Shown here: in pieces, positions 7,399 through 16,770 of the stretch
How the letters are laid out: the number at the start of each line of letters is the position of its first letter
Numbering within the stretch: position 1 is the stretch's first letter
Origin: CAIWHR01 sp039915505
GTDB lineage: Bacteria; Pseudomonadota; Gammaproteobacteria; Burkholderiales; Casimicrobiaceae
Assembly (NCBI GenBank): GCA_039915505.1
Contig: JBDSND010000145.1
Coordinates: forward strand, 1 to 64,000
Length of the DNA stretch: 64,000 nt
Reading direction: 5' to 3'
Translations under genes and position numbers: made by a program
The notes under the pieces: model-generated
The model's database searches: none
What the model was told of the DNA's origin: nothing
What the model saw: the letters and a program-made list of their open reading frames with translations, nothing else

Positions 7399-8870
7399 CC
7401 GATAGAGCCGTGGACACCCCCACCCGAAACCAGGCGTCGCGCGACGCCGACGTTCGCCACGAGAAGATGCGCATTGCCGGGGAGCGCGTCGGTGGCGCGC
7501 GAACCCTCGAGGTGCACGATCCCTTCAGCGGTACGCTGGTGGGCACCGTGCCGATGGCGGGTGTCGAGGACGTCCGGCGCGCCATCGGCGCCGCCCGCGG
7601 CTACAAGCCCAAGCTCACCCGCTACGAGCGGTCGCGGATCCTGCAACGCACCGCCGAAATCATCCGCAGCCGCACCGATGCGCTGTCGGATCTCATCACC
7701 GCCGAGTGCGGTATCTGCAAGAAGGATTCGCTCTACGAGGTGGGCCGCGCCTGCGACGTCTTCGTGTTCGCGGGCAACGCGGCCCTCCAGGACGACGGCC
7801 AGGTGTTCTCCTGCGACCTCACCCCGCACGGCAAGTCGCGCAAGGTCTACACCCTTCGCGAGCCGCTGCAGGGCGTCATCGCCGCGATCACGCCCTTCAA
7901 CCACCCGCTCAACCAGGTCGCGCACAAGATCGCGCCCGCGGTGGCGACCAATAACCGGATGGTGCTGAAGCCGACCGAGAAGACGCCGCTGTCTGCGCTT
8001 GCCCTCGCCGACATCCTCTACGAGGCGGGCCTGCCGCCGGAGATGTTGTCGGTCGTGACCGGCGACCCGCGCGAGATCGCCGACGAGCTCCTCACTCATC
8101 CCGACGTCGATCTCGTCACCTTCACCGGCGGCGTGGCCGTCGGCAAGTACATCGCCGGCAAGGCTATATACAAGCGGCAGGTGCTGGAGCTTGGCGGCAA
8201 CGATCCCATCATCGTGATGGAGGACGCGGATCTCGACGAAGCCGCCACCCTTGCCGCCAGCGGCTCGTACAAGAATTCCGGCCAGCGCTGCACCGCGGTC
8301 AAGCGCATATTGGTCCATGCTGCGGTGGCCGACGCGTTCGTCGCCCGGCTCCTGGAGCGCACCCGCGCCTGGACCTACGGCGATCCGATGGATACCGCGG
8401 TCGACATGGGCACGGTGATCGACGAGGCGGCGGCGCGATCGTTCGAAGCGCGGGTCGACGAGGCGGTAGGCCTGGGTGCCAAGTTGCTGCATGGCAACGA
8501 GCGCCGGGGCGCGCTGTATTCGCCAACCCTGCTCGATCACGTTCGGCCGGAGATGCCGCTGGTCAGGTTCGAGACTTTCGGCCCGGTCTCCCCGGTGATC
8601 CGGTTCAAAGACCTCGACGACGCCATCCGCATCGCCAACGGCACCGCCTATGGACTGTCGTCGTCGGTGTGCACCAACCGGCTCGACTACGTCACCCGGC
8701 TCATCGCCGAGCTCAACGTCGGCACGGTCAACGTCCGCGAGGTGCCGGGCTACCGCCTGGAGCTGACGCCCTTCGGCGGCATCAAGGACTCCGGCCTGGG
8801 CTACAAGGAAGGCGTGCAGGAGGCCATGAAGAGCTTCACCAACGTCAAGACCTACTCCCTGCCATGGTGA
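7395..8870 (+). CDS. phnY: Phosphonoacetaldehyde dehydrogenase PhnY
   Basis: NAD-dependent aldehyde dehydrogenase of 491 residues that oxidises phosphonoacetaldehyde to phosphonoacetate, the substrate of PhnA. Visible family features are the cofactor motif ITPFNHPLNQVAHKIAPA, Lys in VLKPTEKTPLSA, FTGGVAVGK, the general-base Glu in LELGGND, the catalytic Cys in NSGQRCTAVKR, and ETFGPVSPVI. The GTG start at 7395 overlaps the phnA stop (GTGA), so the two enzymes are coupled. Context separates it from other aldehyde dehydrogenases; by sequence alone it would be only a PhnY-like member. Confidence 0.92.
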   Translation: MTDRAVDTPTRNQASRDADVRHEKMRIAGERVGGARTLEVHDPFSGTLVGTVPMAGVEDVRRAIGAARGYKPKLTRYERSRILQRTAEIIRSRTDALSDLITAECGICKKDSLYEVGRACDVFVFAGNAALQDDGQVFSCDLTPHGKSRKVYTLREPLQGVIAAITPFNHPLNQVAHKIAPAVATNNRMVLKPTEKTPLSALALADILYEAGLPPEMLSVVTGDPREIADELLTHPDVDLVTFTGGVAVGKYIAGKAIYKRQVLELGGNDPIIVMEDADLDEAATLAASGSYKNSGQRCTAVKRILVHAAVADAFVARLLERTRAWTYGDPMDTAVDMGTVIDEAAARSFEARVDEAVGLGAKLLHGNERRGALYSPTLLDHVRPEMPLVRFETFGPVSPVIRFKDLDDAIRIANGTAYGLSSSVCTNRLDYVTRLIAELNVGTVNVREVPGYRLELTPFGGIKDSGLGYKEGVQEAMKSFTNVKTYSLPW

Positions 8871-8913
8871 TCCGCCGCCCACGTCCAGATTCCGCGCCAG
8901 GGGTCCCGCGCCG

Positions 8914-10296
8914 ATGAACGAGGGGCTTCCCCTGCGGGTCCTCGACGCACCGGTGGACCTGGCGGCGGAAGGCGACGTCAACCTGTCGCCGCTGCGCCGT
9001 GCCTTCGAGGCGGCGCACGTCCACGCCCCGACCCGGCAACTGCTCGACGACGACACCCGCTACTTCCTCCACCAGTCGCTGTCGACGCCCTGCTTCAACG
9101 CCTTGGTCGCCGCCGAAGGGATCTGGCTCGAAGATTGCGAGGGTCGGCGGATCATGGACTTCCACGGCAACAACGTGCATCAGGTCGGCTACCGCCATCC
9201 GCACGTGATCGCAGCGGTCAAGGCCCAGCTCGACAGCCTGCCGTTCTCGCCGCGCCGGTTCACCAACAGCCCCGCCGTGAAGCTCGCCGGCCGACTCGCA
9301 GCGCTCGCGCCGGATCCGCTCGGCAAGGTGCTGTTCGCGCCCGCCGGAACGCTCGCCATCGGCATGGCGATGAAACTCGCCCGGCTGGCCACCGGCCGGC
9401 ACAAGACCCTTTCGATGTGGGACGCCTTCCACGGCGCATCGCTCGATGCCATCTCCATCGGTGGCGAAGCGGTGTTCCGCAAGGGCATCGGTCCGCTCCT
9501 GCCCGGCACCGAGCACGTGCCCCCGTGCGATCCCGGGGCCTGCGGCTTCGGATGCAACGGCACCTGCAACCTGCGCTGCGCCGATTACCTCGACTATGTA
9601 TTGGGCAAGGAAGAGGACGTCGGGGCGGTAATCGTGGAAACCATCCGCTGCACCGACGTGCAGATCCCGCCACCAGACTATTACCGGCGGCTACGCGCGG
9701 CCTGCGACCGCCACGGCGCATTGCTGATCCTGGACGAGGTCCCGATCTGCCTCGGCCGCACCGGCCGCATGTTCGCCTTCGAGCACTACGGCGTCGTGCC
9801 CGACATGGTCGTCCTGGGCAAGGGCCTGGGGGGTGCCGTCTTTCCGATGGCGGCACTCATCGCCCGGCGCGATCTCGACATCGGCGGCGACCGCGCGCTC
9901 GGCCACTACACCCCCGAGAAGAGCTCGGTCGGCTGTGCCGCGGCACTGGCCACCCTCGAGGTGATCGAGCGCGAGGACCTGCTGGCGCGCTCGACTACGT
10001 TGGGCGCGCACGCCCTCGAGCGAATGCACGCCTTGAAGGCGCGCCACGCGCTGGTCGCGGACGTCCGCGGCATCGGCCTGCTGCTCGGCATCGCGCTCGA
10101 GCGCGATGGCCGACCCGCGCGCCGGGAGGCCGAGGCGGTAATGTACCGCTGCCTCGCCGACGGGCTGTCGTTCAAGATTGGCCAAGGCAACGTGCTGACA
10201 CTGTCGCCACCGCTCATCATCGCTGAATCCGACCTCGACCGCGCCTTCGACATCATCGATGCGGCGCTGCACTCGGTCGCCGCCGAAGCCGCCTAG
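8914..10296 (+). CDS. pbfA: (R)-1-hydroxy-2-aminoethylphosphonate ammonia-lyase PbfA
   Basis: Fold-type I PLP enzyme of the class III aminotransferase family, 460 residues. It matches the PbfA group, which eliminates ammonia from (R)-1-hydroxy-AEP to give phosphonoacetaldehyde and so feeds the PhnY/PhnA route with a second phosphonate. Features seen are FHGNNVHQVGYRHP, SPRRFTN, a Cys-rich insert CDPGACGFGCNGTCNLRC (about residues 204-222), the Asp in ILDEVPICLGRTG, and the PLP lysine in VVLGKGLGG. The start is 43 bases after phnY, and the end lies 9 bases before the Pi carrier. It could be mistaken for an ordinary omega-transaminase; the whole motif set and operon argue for PbfA. Confidence 0.88.
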   Translation: MNEGLPLRVLDAPVDLAAEGDVNLSPLRRAFEAAHVHAPTRQLLDDDTRYFLHQSLSTPCFNALVAAEGIWLEDCEGRRIMDFHGNNVHQVGYRHPHVIAAVKAQLDSLPFSPRRFTNSPAVKLAGRLAALAPDPLGKVLFAPAGTLAIGMAMKLARLATGRHKTLSMWDAFHGASLDAISIGGEAVFRKGIGPLLPGTEHVPPCDPGACGFGCNGTCNLRCADYLDYVLGKEEDVGAVIVETIRCTDVQIPPPDYYRRLRAACDRHGALLILDEVPICLGRTGRMFAFEHYGVVPDMVVLGKGLGGAVFPMAALIARRDLDIGGDRALGHYTPEKSSVGCAAALATLEVIEREDLLARSTTLGAHALERMHALKARHALVADVRGIGLLLGIALERDGRPARREAEAVMYRCLADGLSFKIGQGNVLTLSPPLIIAESDLDRAFDIIDAALHSVAAEAA

Positions 10297-10305
10297 TCCG
10301 ACGCC

Positions 10306-12030
10306 GTGCAGATCCTGCTCAATCTCCTCGCCGGCGTCTCGCTGCTCGTGTGGGGCACGCATATCGTGCGCACCGGCATCCTGCGCATGTACGGCGGCGA
10401 TCTGCGGCGGCTGCTACGGCGCAGCGTAGGCAACCCCGTCGCGGCCTTCTTCTCGGGACTGGGGGTCACCGGGCTCATTCAGAGCAGCACCGCCACGGCG
10501 CTCATCGTCGCGTCGTTCGCGGGCCAGGGGCTCATCGCCACGGCACCCGCCCTGGCCGTGATGCTCGGTGCGGACGTCGGCTCATCGTTGGTAACCGTGG
10601 CGTTGTCGTTCGACCTGTCATGGCTCGCACCGCTGCTGATCTTCACCGGGGTGACCCTGTTCCTCACCTGGGAAGCTGCGCCCGCCGGTCGCTTCGGCAG
10701 CATCCTGATCGGCCTCGGCCTCATCGCCTTCGCCCTGCAATGGATCTCCGTCGCCGCGCAACCGATTGCGCAGGCCGCCGGTGTGAAGGTGATCTTCGCC
10801 TCACTCACCGGCGACGTGCTGCTCGACATGCTGTTCGCCGCGCTCTTTACCGTGCTCTGCTACTCGAGCCTGGCCGTGGTGCTGCTGATTGCCGCCCTCG
10901 CCTCCCTGCACGTCTTCGCGCTGCCCGTGGCGTTCGGCCTGGTGCTCGGGGCCAACTTCGGTAGCGGCCTGCTCGGCATGCTCTCGACCCTGCGCTCGAC
11001 GCCCGAGGCCCGCCGCGTCACCCTCGGCAACTTCCTGTTCAAGCTCATCGGCTGCGTGGTGCTTCTGCCCCTGGTCGGCTTGCTGGCCGGACCGGTGGAG
11101 GCACTCCACCTCGACCGGGCGCGCGAAGTCGTCCTGTTCCATCTGACCTTCAATATCGCGCTCGCGCTCGCGTTCGTGTTCTTCACCAAGCCGATCGCGC
11201 GGATCGCCGAGCGCCTGCTGCCGTCGAAGGAACTCGCCGATGACCCGGCCCAGCCGCGGCATCTCGATCCATCGGCACTGGCCACGCCGTCGCTCGCGAT
11301 CTCGTACGCCGCCCGGGAGGCGCTGCGCATCGGCGACGTGATCGAGCAGATGCTGATCGGCACCCTCACCGTCGTGCGCACCAACGATCGTGCCCTCGCC
11401 GAGCGCCTTCGCAAGATGGACGACGTCGTCGACAAGCTCTACTCGGCCGTCAAGTTCTACCTCACCCAGATCTCCCGGGAGGCCCTCGAGGAAAAGGAAG
11501 GCCGGCGCTGGGCGGACATCATGTCGTTCGTGATCAACATGGAGCAGATCGGCGACATCATCGAGCGCGTGGTTAACGACGTCGTCGACAAGAAGATCGA
11601 CAAGGGCCGCAACTTCTCCGAGGCGGGTAACGCCGAAATCAGCGACCTGCATGGACGGCTGGTGGCCAACCTGCGCTTCGGCCTGACGGTCTTCATGACC
11701 GGCGACCTGAAAAGCGCCCAGCAGCTCCTCGCCCAGAAGGTGCTGATCCGCGATCTCGAGCGCGCGTACGCCAACACCCATCTCCAACGCCTTGCGGGCA
11801 ACACCGTGGAGAGCATCGAGACGTCGTCGCTGCACATCGATCTCATCTCGGACCTGCGGCGGATCAATTCCCATATCTGCTCGATTGCCTATCCCATCCT
11901 CGAGCAGGCTGGCGTGCTCGCGCACACCCGTCTCAGGGAGGCGCCCGCGCCGGCATCACCGCCGCGGCGTGACGATGTCGATTCCGAGGTCGGCGACGCA
12001 TGGCCCGAGAGCAAACCCCGCACCGCCTGA
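10306..12030 (+). CDS. Na/Pi cotransporter-family protein with PhoU-like C-terminal domain
   Basis: Membrane protein of 574 residues. The N-terminal half (about 1-305) has two copies of the Na/Pi cotransporter repeat with the typical GLIQSSTATALIVASFA and a second, weaker glycine-rich motif near GLVLGANFGSGLLGML. The C-terminal half (about 335-545) is helical and PhoU-like, with IEQMLIGTL, EMEQIGDIIE-type helices. NptA/YjbB-type proteins move phosphate, often outward when Pi is in excess (family knowledge). Its GTG start sits 9 bases after pbfA, so here it most likely relieves the phosphate released by PhnA; this is inferred from position. Confidence 0.85.
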   Translation: MQILLNLLAGVSLLVWGTHIVRTGILRMYGGDLRRLLRRSVGNPVAAFFSGLGVTGLIQSSTATALIVASFAGQGLIATAPALAVMLGADVGSSLVTVALSFDLSWLAPLLIFTGVTLFLTWEAAPAGRFGSILIGLGLIAFALQWISVAAQPIAQAAGVKVIFASLTGDVLLDMLFAALFTVLCYSSLAVVLLIAALASLHVFALPVAFGLVLGANFGSGLLGMLSTLRSTPEARRVTLGNFLFKLIGCVVLLPLVGLLAGPVEALHLDRAREVVLFHLTFNIALALAFVFFTKPIARIAERLLPSKELADDPAQPRHLDPSALATPSLAISYAAREALRIGDVIEQMLIGTLTVVRTNDRALAERLRKMDDVVDKLYSAVKFYLTQISREALEEKEGRRWADIMSFVINMEQIGDIIERVVNDVVDKKIDKGRNFSEAGNAEISDLHGRLVANLRFGLTVFMTGDLKSAQQLLAQKVLIRDLERAYANTHLQRLAGNTVESIETSSLHIDLISDLRRINSHICSIAYPILEQAGVLAHTRLREAPAPASPPRRDDVDSEVGDAWPESKPRTA

Positions 12031-12103
12031 GCGGGGGACGCACCTGGGCCTGCGACCAGGATCTGATCACCGCGCTGCGGCTTCGCAGTACCTCCGACAT
12101 CCG

Positions 12104-12958
12104 ATGCCTCCCGCTGAACTGAGCCTCGGCGTGACACTCGCCGTGCTCGGTGCCGGGGTGCTGCATGCCGGCTGGAACGCGCTGCTCAAGTCCGCGCGCG
12201 GCGGCGAGCCGATGCTCGACACTGCGACGGTGGTGGCCGGGTCGGCACTCTGGGGCCTGGTGCTGCTGCCCTTCCTCCCGATCCCCGACCCGGCTGCGTG
12301 GAAGTTTGCCGCGCTGTCGAGCGTGATCCATTTCGCGTACTACGTCACCCTCGCCCAGGCGTACCGGGTCGGCGATCTGTCGTTCGCCTACCCGCTGATG
12401 CGCGGCACCGCGCCGTTGTTGGTCGCCGTGCTCGGCATCGTGCTGCTCGGCGAGTGGCCTACGCTCCACGCGGCCCTCGGTATCGTGCTGATCTGCGCAG
12501 GCATCATGAGCATCGCGTTCGGGCGACGGGGCCGGCATCCCCCGGCCGCGGCGGCGTGGGCGCTCGCCAATGCCGCGATCATCGCCAGCTATACCCTGGT
12601 CGATGGCGCCGGCGCACGCGCCTCGGGTAACGCGCTCGGCTACGTCGCGTGGCTGATCTTCCTGGAATCGTTGCCCTTCCTGCTGTGGGTCAGGCTGCGC
12701 TACGGTTCCAGGGCGGTAGGCTACGTGCGCGTGGCATGGCGGCGCGGCCTGCTCGCCGGCGCCGGCAGCATCGCCGCGTACGGCATCGTACTGTGGGCGA
12801 TGACCCTAGCGCCGGTTGCGGCCGTCGCCGCCTTGCGCGAGACTTCGGTGCTGTTCGCGGCGCTGATCGGCGCGATCTGGCTGCGCGAAGGCTTCGGTGT
12901 CGCCCGGTTCGCGGGCGCGGCGAGCGTGGTGGTCGGGATCGCAGCGCTGAAGCTGTAA
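12104..12958 (+). CDS. EamA/DMT-family membrane protein linked to phosphonate genes
   Basis: Ten-helix DMT-superfamily protein of 284 residues with two EamA halves (about 1-145 and 150-284). It has the usual small-residue-rich helices, for example AYPLMRGTAPLLVAVLG and VAALRETSVLFAALIGAIWL. A group of EamA proteins is found in proteobacterial phosphonate operons as a putative membrane component, and this protein resembles it. The substrate is unknown; it may export an AEP-derived amine or organophosphonate. The ATG at 12104 is used because upstream in-frame codons lie inside the preceding gene. The gap to that gene is 73 bases. Confidence 0.75.
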   Translation: MPPAELSLGVTLAVLGAGVLHAGWNALLKSARGGEPMLDTATVVAGSALWGLVLLPFLPIPDPAAWKFAALSSVIHFAYYVTLAQAYRVGDLSFAYPLMRGTAPLLVAVLGIVLLGEWPTLHAALGIVLICAGIMSIAFGRRGRHPPAAAAWALANAAIIASYTLVDGAGARASGNALGYVAWLIFLESLPFLLWVRLRYGSRAVGYVRVAWRRGLLAGAGSIAAYGIVLWAMTLAPVAAVAALRETSVLFAALIGAIWLREGFGVARFAGAASVVVGIAALKL

Positions 12959-13148
12959 CCCCAGTTGCTCATTCCGTTGCAGCGGATCATGCCGCCGAGA
13001 CAACTTTTGCGGGATGACAGGCGCCCCATTCGAGGCTGCCTTGGTCGATGATGCGAGGTCGTGGCGGATGCGCCTATGATGGCGCGTCGCCTCAACATCC
13101 TCGCCCGGACCCGGTCGCGGGGGATGGATCGGCGACAAGGGAGTCCAG

Positions 13149-14141
13149 ATGACGACGCGGCGTCAGGTACTGCTCACGATGGGAGTCGGCCTGATCGCGG
13201 CGCCGCTGCCCGCTCACTCGCAGGCAAAACCCCAAAAGGTGTTCCGGGTTGGCAACCTGTCCACCGGCAGTCGCCCGTCCGACGGTAGCGTCCCGGCGGC
13301 GCTCAAGGATGCCCTGCGCGGCCTCGGCTATGTCGAGCCGCAAAATATCGTGTACGAATCGAGATTCGCGGATGGCAAGCCCGAACGGCTAGCGGAGCTC
13401 GCGGCGCAACTGGTCAGGCTGAGGGTCGACGTTATCGTCACTTCGGGTGGCCCGGCATCCTTGGCGGCCAAGCGCGCCACCGCGACCATACCGATTGTGA
13501 TGGCACCGGCGGCCGGTGATGCGGTCGTAGCCGAGCTCATCGCCAGCCTTGCCCGTCCCGGGGGCAACGTGACCGGCATGACCGACGAGTCCGCGCAGCT
13601 CAGCGCAAAGCGGATGCAGCTTCTCCGGGAGGTCGTCCCCAAGGCCACGTCGATCGCGATCATCTGGAACGAGAACGACCAGGGCATGACTGTCCGCTCC
13701 AGGGCAATCCACGCAGCCGCGCGCCGACTGCAAGTCGAGGTCCAGGCGATTGGGGTGCGCGAGCCCGGCGATCTCGCTGCCGCCTTCGCCGCCCTCGCCA
13801 GGCGTCGGCCCGACGCCATCTTCCTCGTGTCCGATGTATTTACCCGGTCGAACCGCCAACAGGTAATTGACTTCGCTGCGGCGCATCGCATTCCGGCGAT
13901 GTACGAGACGGGGCTCTACGTGCGCGACGGTGGCCTGATGGCGTATGGCCCGAGTCCCGAAGATGGCTTTAGCGAAGCAGCGAAGTACGTCGATCAGATC
14001 CTGCGCGGCGCCCGGCCAGCGGACCTGCCAGCGCAGCAGCCCAATCGGTACTATCTCACCATCAATCGTAGGACGGCTGAGGCGCTCGGGCTCACCCTGC
14101 CTCCAGCGCTGCTCCTGCTGGTCGATGAGGTGATCGAGTAG
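13149..14141 (+). CDS. ABC transporter substrate-binding protein (TrpX-like family)
   Basis: Periplasmic protein of 330 residues with an N-terminal twin-arginine-like or Sec leader (TTRRQVLLTMGVGLIAAPLP, then an Ala-rich cleavage region). Its body resembles the ABC_sub_bind family: RVGNLSTG, LRGLGYVEPQNI, YESRFADGKPERLAELAAQL, VDVIVTSGG, and a late GLTLPPALLLLVDEVIE. AAGGGAG lies 6 bases before the ATG. No permease or ATPase gene of the same system is adjacent, so it is an orphan receptor here and its ligand cannot be told. A gap of 190 bases separates it from the phosphonate island. Confidence 0.85.
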   Translation: MTTRRQVLLTMGVGLIAAPLPAHSQAKPQKVFRVGNLSTGSRPSDGSVPAALKDALRGLGYVEPQNIVYESRFADGKPERLAELAAQLVRLRVDVIVTSGGPASLAAKRATATIPIVMAPAAGDAVVAELIASLARPGGNVTGMTDESAQLSAKRMQLLREVVPKATSIAIIWNENDQGMTVRSRAIHAAARRLQVEVQAIGVREPGDLAAAFAALARRRPDAIFLVSDVFTRSNRQQVIDFAAAHRIPAMYETGLYVRDGGLMAYGPSPEDGFSEAAKYVDQILRGARPADLPAQQPNRYYLTINRRTAEALGLTLPPALLLLVDEVIE

Positions 14142-14207
14142 AATCCGCGCCGCGCTCGGTCGAGGCGATCGCGCGAGTGCGGCGCGCCCCTCATCGCTGA
14201 GTTGCCA

Positions 14208-16631
14208 ATGGCCCTCCCTCCCTCGCAGGCCCGCATCGTGATTATCGGCGGCGGCATCGCCGGTGTATCGACCGCCTACCACCTCGCCAAGCTGGGGGTG
14301 CGCGACGTCGTGCTGCTCGAGCAGGGCCGGCTCACGTGCGGCACGACGTGGCATGCCGCCGGGCTCGTCGGGCAGACCCGCGCGACGCGCAATGCGACGC
14401 GCATGAGCCGCTATGGCATCGAGCTTTACGCGTCGCTCGAGCAGGAGACGGGCCTCGCCACCGGATGGAAGCAGTGCGGCAGCCTCAACGTCGCGAGCAC
14501 CCCGGAACGCATGACCCTGCTGCGACGGCAGATGGCGCGCGCCAAGAGCTTCGGGATCGAATTCGAATTCGTGTCTGCCACTGACATCGCCAAGATTGCC
14601 CCGATCCTGCGTACCGACGATCTCGAGGGCGGGGTGTGGATTCCGGGGGACGGCAAGGCCAATCCCACCGATCTGACGCAGTCGCTTGCCCGCGGCGCGC
14701 GCCTCGCCGGGGCCACGCTGCTCGAAGGCATGCGCGTCACCGGTGTCGAAACGGAAGCGCGACGGGTGCGCGGCGTGCGCTGGCAATCCGGCGATGACCA
14801 GGGCACCATTGCCTGCGAGACGATCGTGAACTGCGGCGGCCAGTGGGCGCGCGCGCTCGGGCGCATGAGCGGTGTCACGGTACCGCTCTACGCCGCCGAG
14901 CACTTTTACGTGGTCACCAAAGCGATCCCCGGCGTGACCCCGGACCTGCCGGTGATCCGTGATCCCGACGGCTTCATCTACTACAAGGAGGAAGTCGGCG
15001 GACTGGTCATGGGCGGCTTCGAGCCAACGGCGAAGCCCTGGAACGTCGACCCGATCCCGGAGAGCTTCGAGTTCCAGCTCCTGCGCGAGGACTGGGACCA
15101 GTTCGACGTGCTGATGCAAAACGCCCTGCGTCGCACGCCTTGTCTGGAGACGGCGGAGGTGAAGCTGCTCCTCAACGGACCCGAAAGCTTCACCCCGGAT
15201 GGCAACTTCATTCTCGGCGAGGCCCCCGAGCTCGACGGCTATTTTGTCTGTGCCGGCTTCAACTCGGCGGGCATCGCTAATTCGGGAGGCGCTGGCCGGC
15301 TGGTCGCCCAATGGATCGTCGATGGCGAGCCGCCGCTCGACCTGTGGGATGTGGACATCCGCAGGTTCTCGCCGCTGCACGCGAATCGCCGCTATCTCGC
15401 CGACCGCACGGTCGAGTCGCTCGGCCTGCATTACGCGATGCGCTGGCCGCGCGAGGAACTCGCGACCGTACGGCCCCTGCGGCGCTCGCCGCTCTACGAC
15501 CGTCTCGCGCAGCGCGGCGCCGTCTTCGGCACCAAGATGAACTGGGAGCGCGCCAACTATTTCCTGCCGGACGGCGCGCCGATGCCGCCTCCGACTTTCG
15601 GCAAGCCCGGCTGGTTGCCGCACGTCCTCGCGGAGCAGCGCGCCTGCCGCGAGGACGTGGTGGTCTTCGATCAGACGTCGTTCGCCAAGTTCGTGTTCAA
15701 GGGCCGCGATGCGCTCGCGGTGCTGCAACGGCTGGCGGCCAATGACGTCGACGTGCCGGTCGGGCGCATGGTCTACACCGGCCTCCTCAATGCCCGGGGC
15801 GGCTTCGAGAGCGACCTCACCGTGATGCGCACCGCGACCGATACGTTCTTCATCGTCACCGGGTCGGCGCAGGGTACCCGCGATGCCGCGTGGATCGAGC
15901 GCCACATCGACGCCGATGAACACGCCAGCCTGGTCGACGTGACGAGTGCCTGGTCGGTGCTGTCGGTGATGGGCCCGCGGGCCGAGGCCCTGCTCGCCAC
16001 GCTTACCTCCGACGACCTCTCCCGCAGCGCGCTGCCGTTTGCGAGCATGCGCGAGATCGACGTCGGCTACGCGCGGGTGCGCGCCGCGCGGATGAGCTAC
16101 GTCGGCGGCCCTGGCTACGAGCTCTACGTACCGACCGACCTGTGCGTCACGCTCTATGATGCCTTGCACGCGGCCGGCGCGCCCTTCGGCCTGCGCGATG
16201 CCGGCTACTACACCCTCGACGCGCTGCGCATCGAGGCGGGCCGACGCGCCTGGGGAGCCGAAATCTCTCCCGACGAGACGCCCTGGGATGCCGCGATGGG
16301 TTTCGCCGTGCGCCTCGACAAGGAGGGCAGCTTCCTGGGTCGTGAAGCGCTGGCGGCCAGCGCCGACGCCGTTCCCAAGAAGCGCCTGCTGCTGTTCGCG
16401 TTCGACGATCCCGAGGCGTTTCCCTGGGGCGGCGAACCCATTCTCATGGACGGTCGCATGGTCGGAGAGCTAACCTCGGCAGGCTACAGCTGGCGCTACG
16501 GCCGGGCCATCGCCATGGGCTATGCCCGCGGTGAGTCCGGGCTGACGACGGAGTCTGCGCTCGCGGCCCGCTACGAGGTGGACATCGCGGGCACGCGCTG
16601 CCGCGTCACGCCGCATCTCAAGCTCGGCTGA
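14208..16631 (+). CDS. FAD-dependent dimethylglycine/sarcosine dehydrogenase-like protein
   Basis: Two-part enzyme of 807 residues. The N-terminal DAO flavoprotein domain (about 1-390) opens with the dinucleotide motif IVIIGGGIAGVSTAYHLAKL and keeps CGTTWHAAGLVGQ, the region that holds the covalently bound flavin in mammalian relatives. It is followed by an FAO_M linker and a GcvT-like tetrahydrofolate domain (about 430-805) with GLLNARGGFESDLTV and YELYVPTD. Such enzymes oxidatively N-demethylate glycine derivatives and pass formaldehyde to tetrahydrofolate. ATG at 14208; a TTG two codons earlier is possible. Which methylamine it uses is not shown by the sequence. Confidence 0.87.
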   Translation: MALPPSQARIVIIGGGIAGVSTAYHLAKLGVRDVVLLEQGRLTCGTTWHAAGLVGQTRATRNATRMSRYGIELYASLEQETGLATGWKQCGSLNVASTPERMTLLRRQMARAKSFGIEFEFVSATDIAKIAPILRTDDLEGGVWIPGDGKANPTDLTQSLARGARLAGATLLEGMRVTGVETEARRVRGVRWQSGDDQGTIACETIVNCGGQWARALGRMSGVTVPLYAAEHFYVVTKAIPGVTPDLPVIRDPDGFIYYKEEVGGLVMGGFEPTAKPWNVDPIPESFEFQLLREDWDQFDVLMQNALRRTPCLETAEVKLLLNGPESFTPDGNFILGEAPELDGYFVCAGFNSAGIANSGGAGRLVAQWIVDGEPPLDLWDVDIRRFSPLHANRRYLADRTVESLGLHYAMRWPREELATVRPLRRSPLYDRLAQRGAVFGTKMNWERANYFLPDGAPMPPPTFGKPGWLPHVLAEQRACREDVVVFDQTSFAKFVFKGRDALAVLQRLAANDVDVPVGRMVYTGLLNARGGFESDLTVMRTATDTFFIVTGSAQGTRDAAWIERHIDADEHASLVDVTSAWSVLSVMGPRAEALLATLTSDDLSRSALPFASMREIDVGYARVRAARMSYVGGPGYELYVPTDLCVTLYDALHAAGAPFGLRDAGYYTLDALRIEAGRRAWGAEISPDETPWDAAMGFAVRLDKEGSFLGREALAASADAVPKKRLLLFAFDDPEAFPWGGEPILMDGRMVGELTSAGYSWRYGRAIAMGYARGESGLTTESALAARYEVDIAGTRCRVTPHLKLG

Positions 16632-16770
16632 GCGGCGCCGCCGCATCCGTCCTTTCGGCGCGGCGATGGCCTAAGGCCCGGGCGGCGCGCCGGACTGCTG
16701 GCTGCGTCCCGGACGCCGGATCGGCTATGGGACAATGACGCTTTGCCGCCTGCGCCGAAGGTCACCGCAC

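Noticed and set aside
7386..9056. Open frame of 556 codons on the minus strand across phnY
   Set aside because: Antisense to a clear aldehyde dehydrogenase; no motif, Arg/Gly/His-rich shadow.
13389..16169. Very long open frame (926 codons) on the minus strand
   Set aside because: It lies antisense to the flavoprotein and binding-protein genes, has a His/Arg/Gly-biased composition typical of GC-rich shadow frames and shows no domain motifs.
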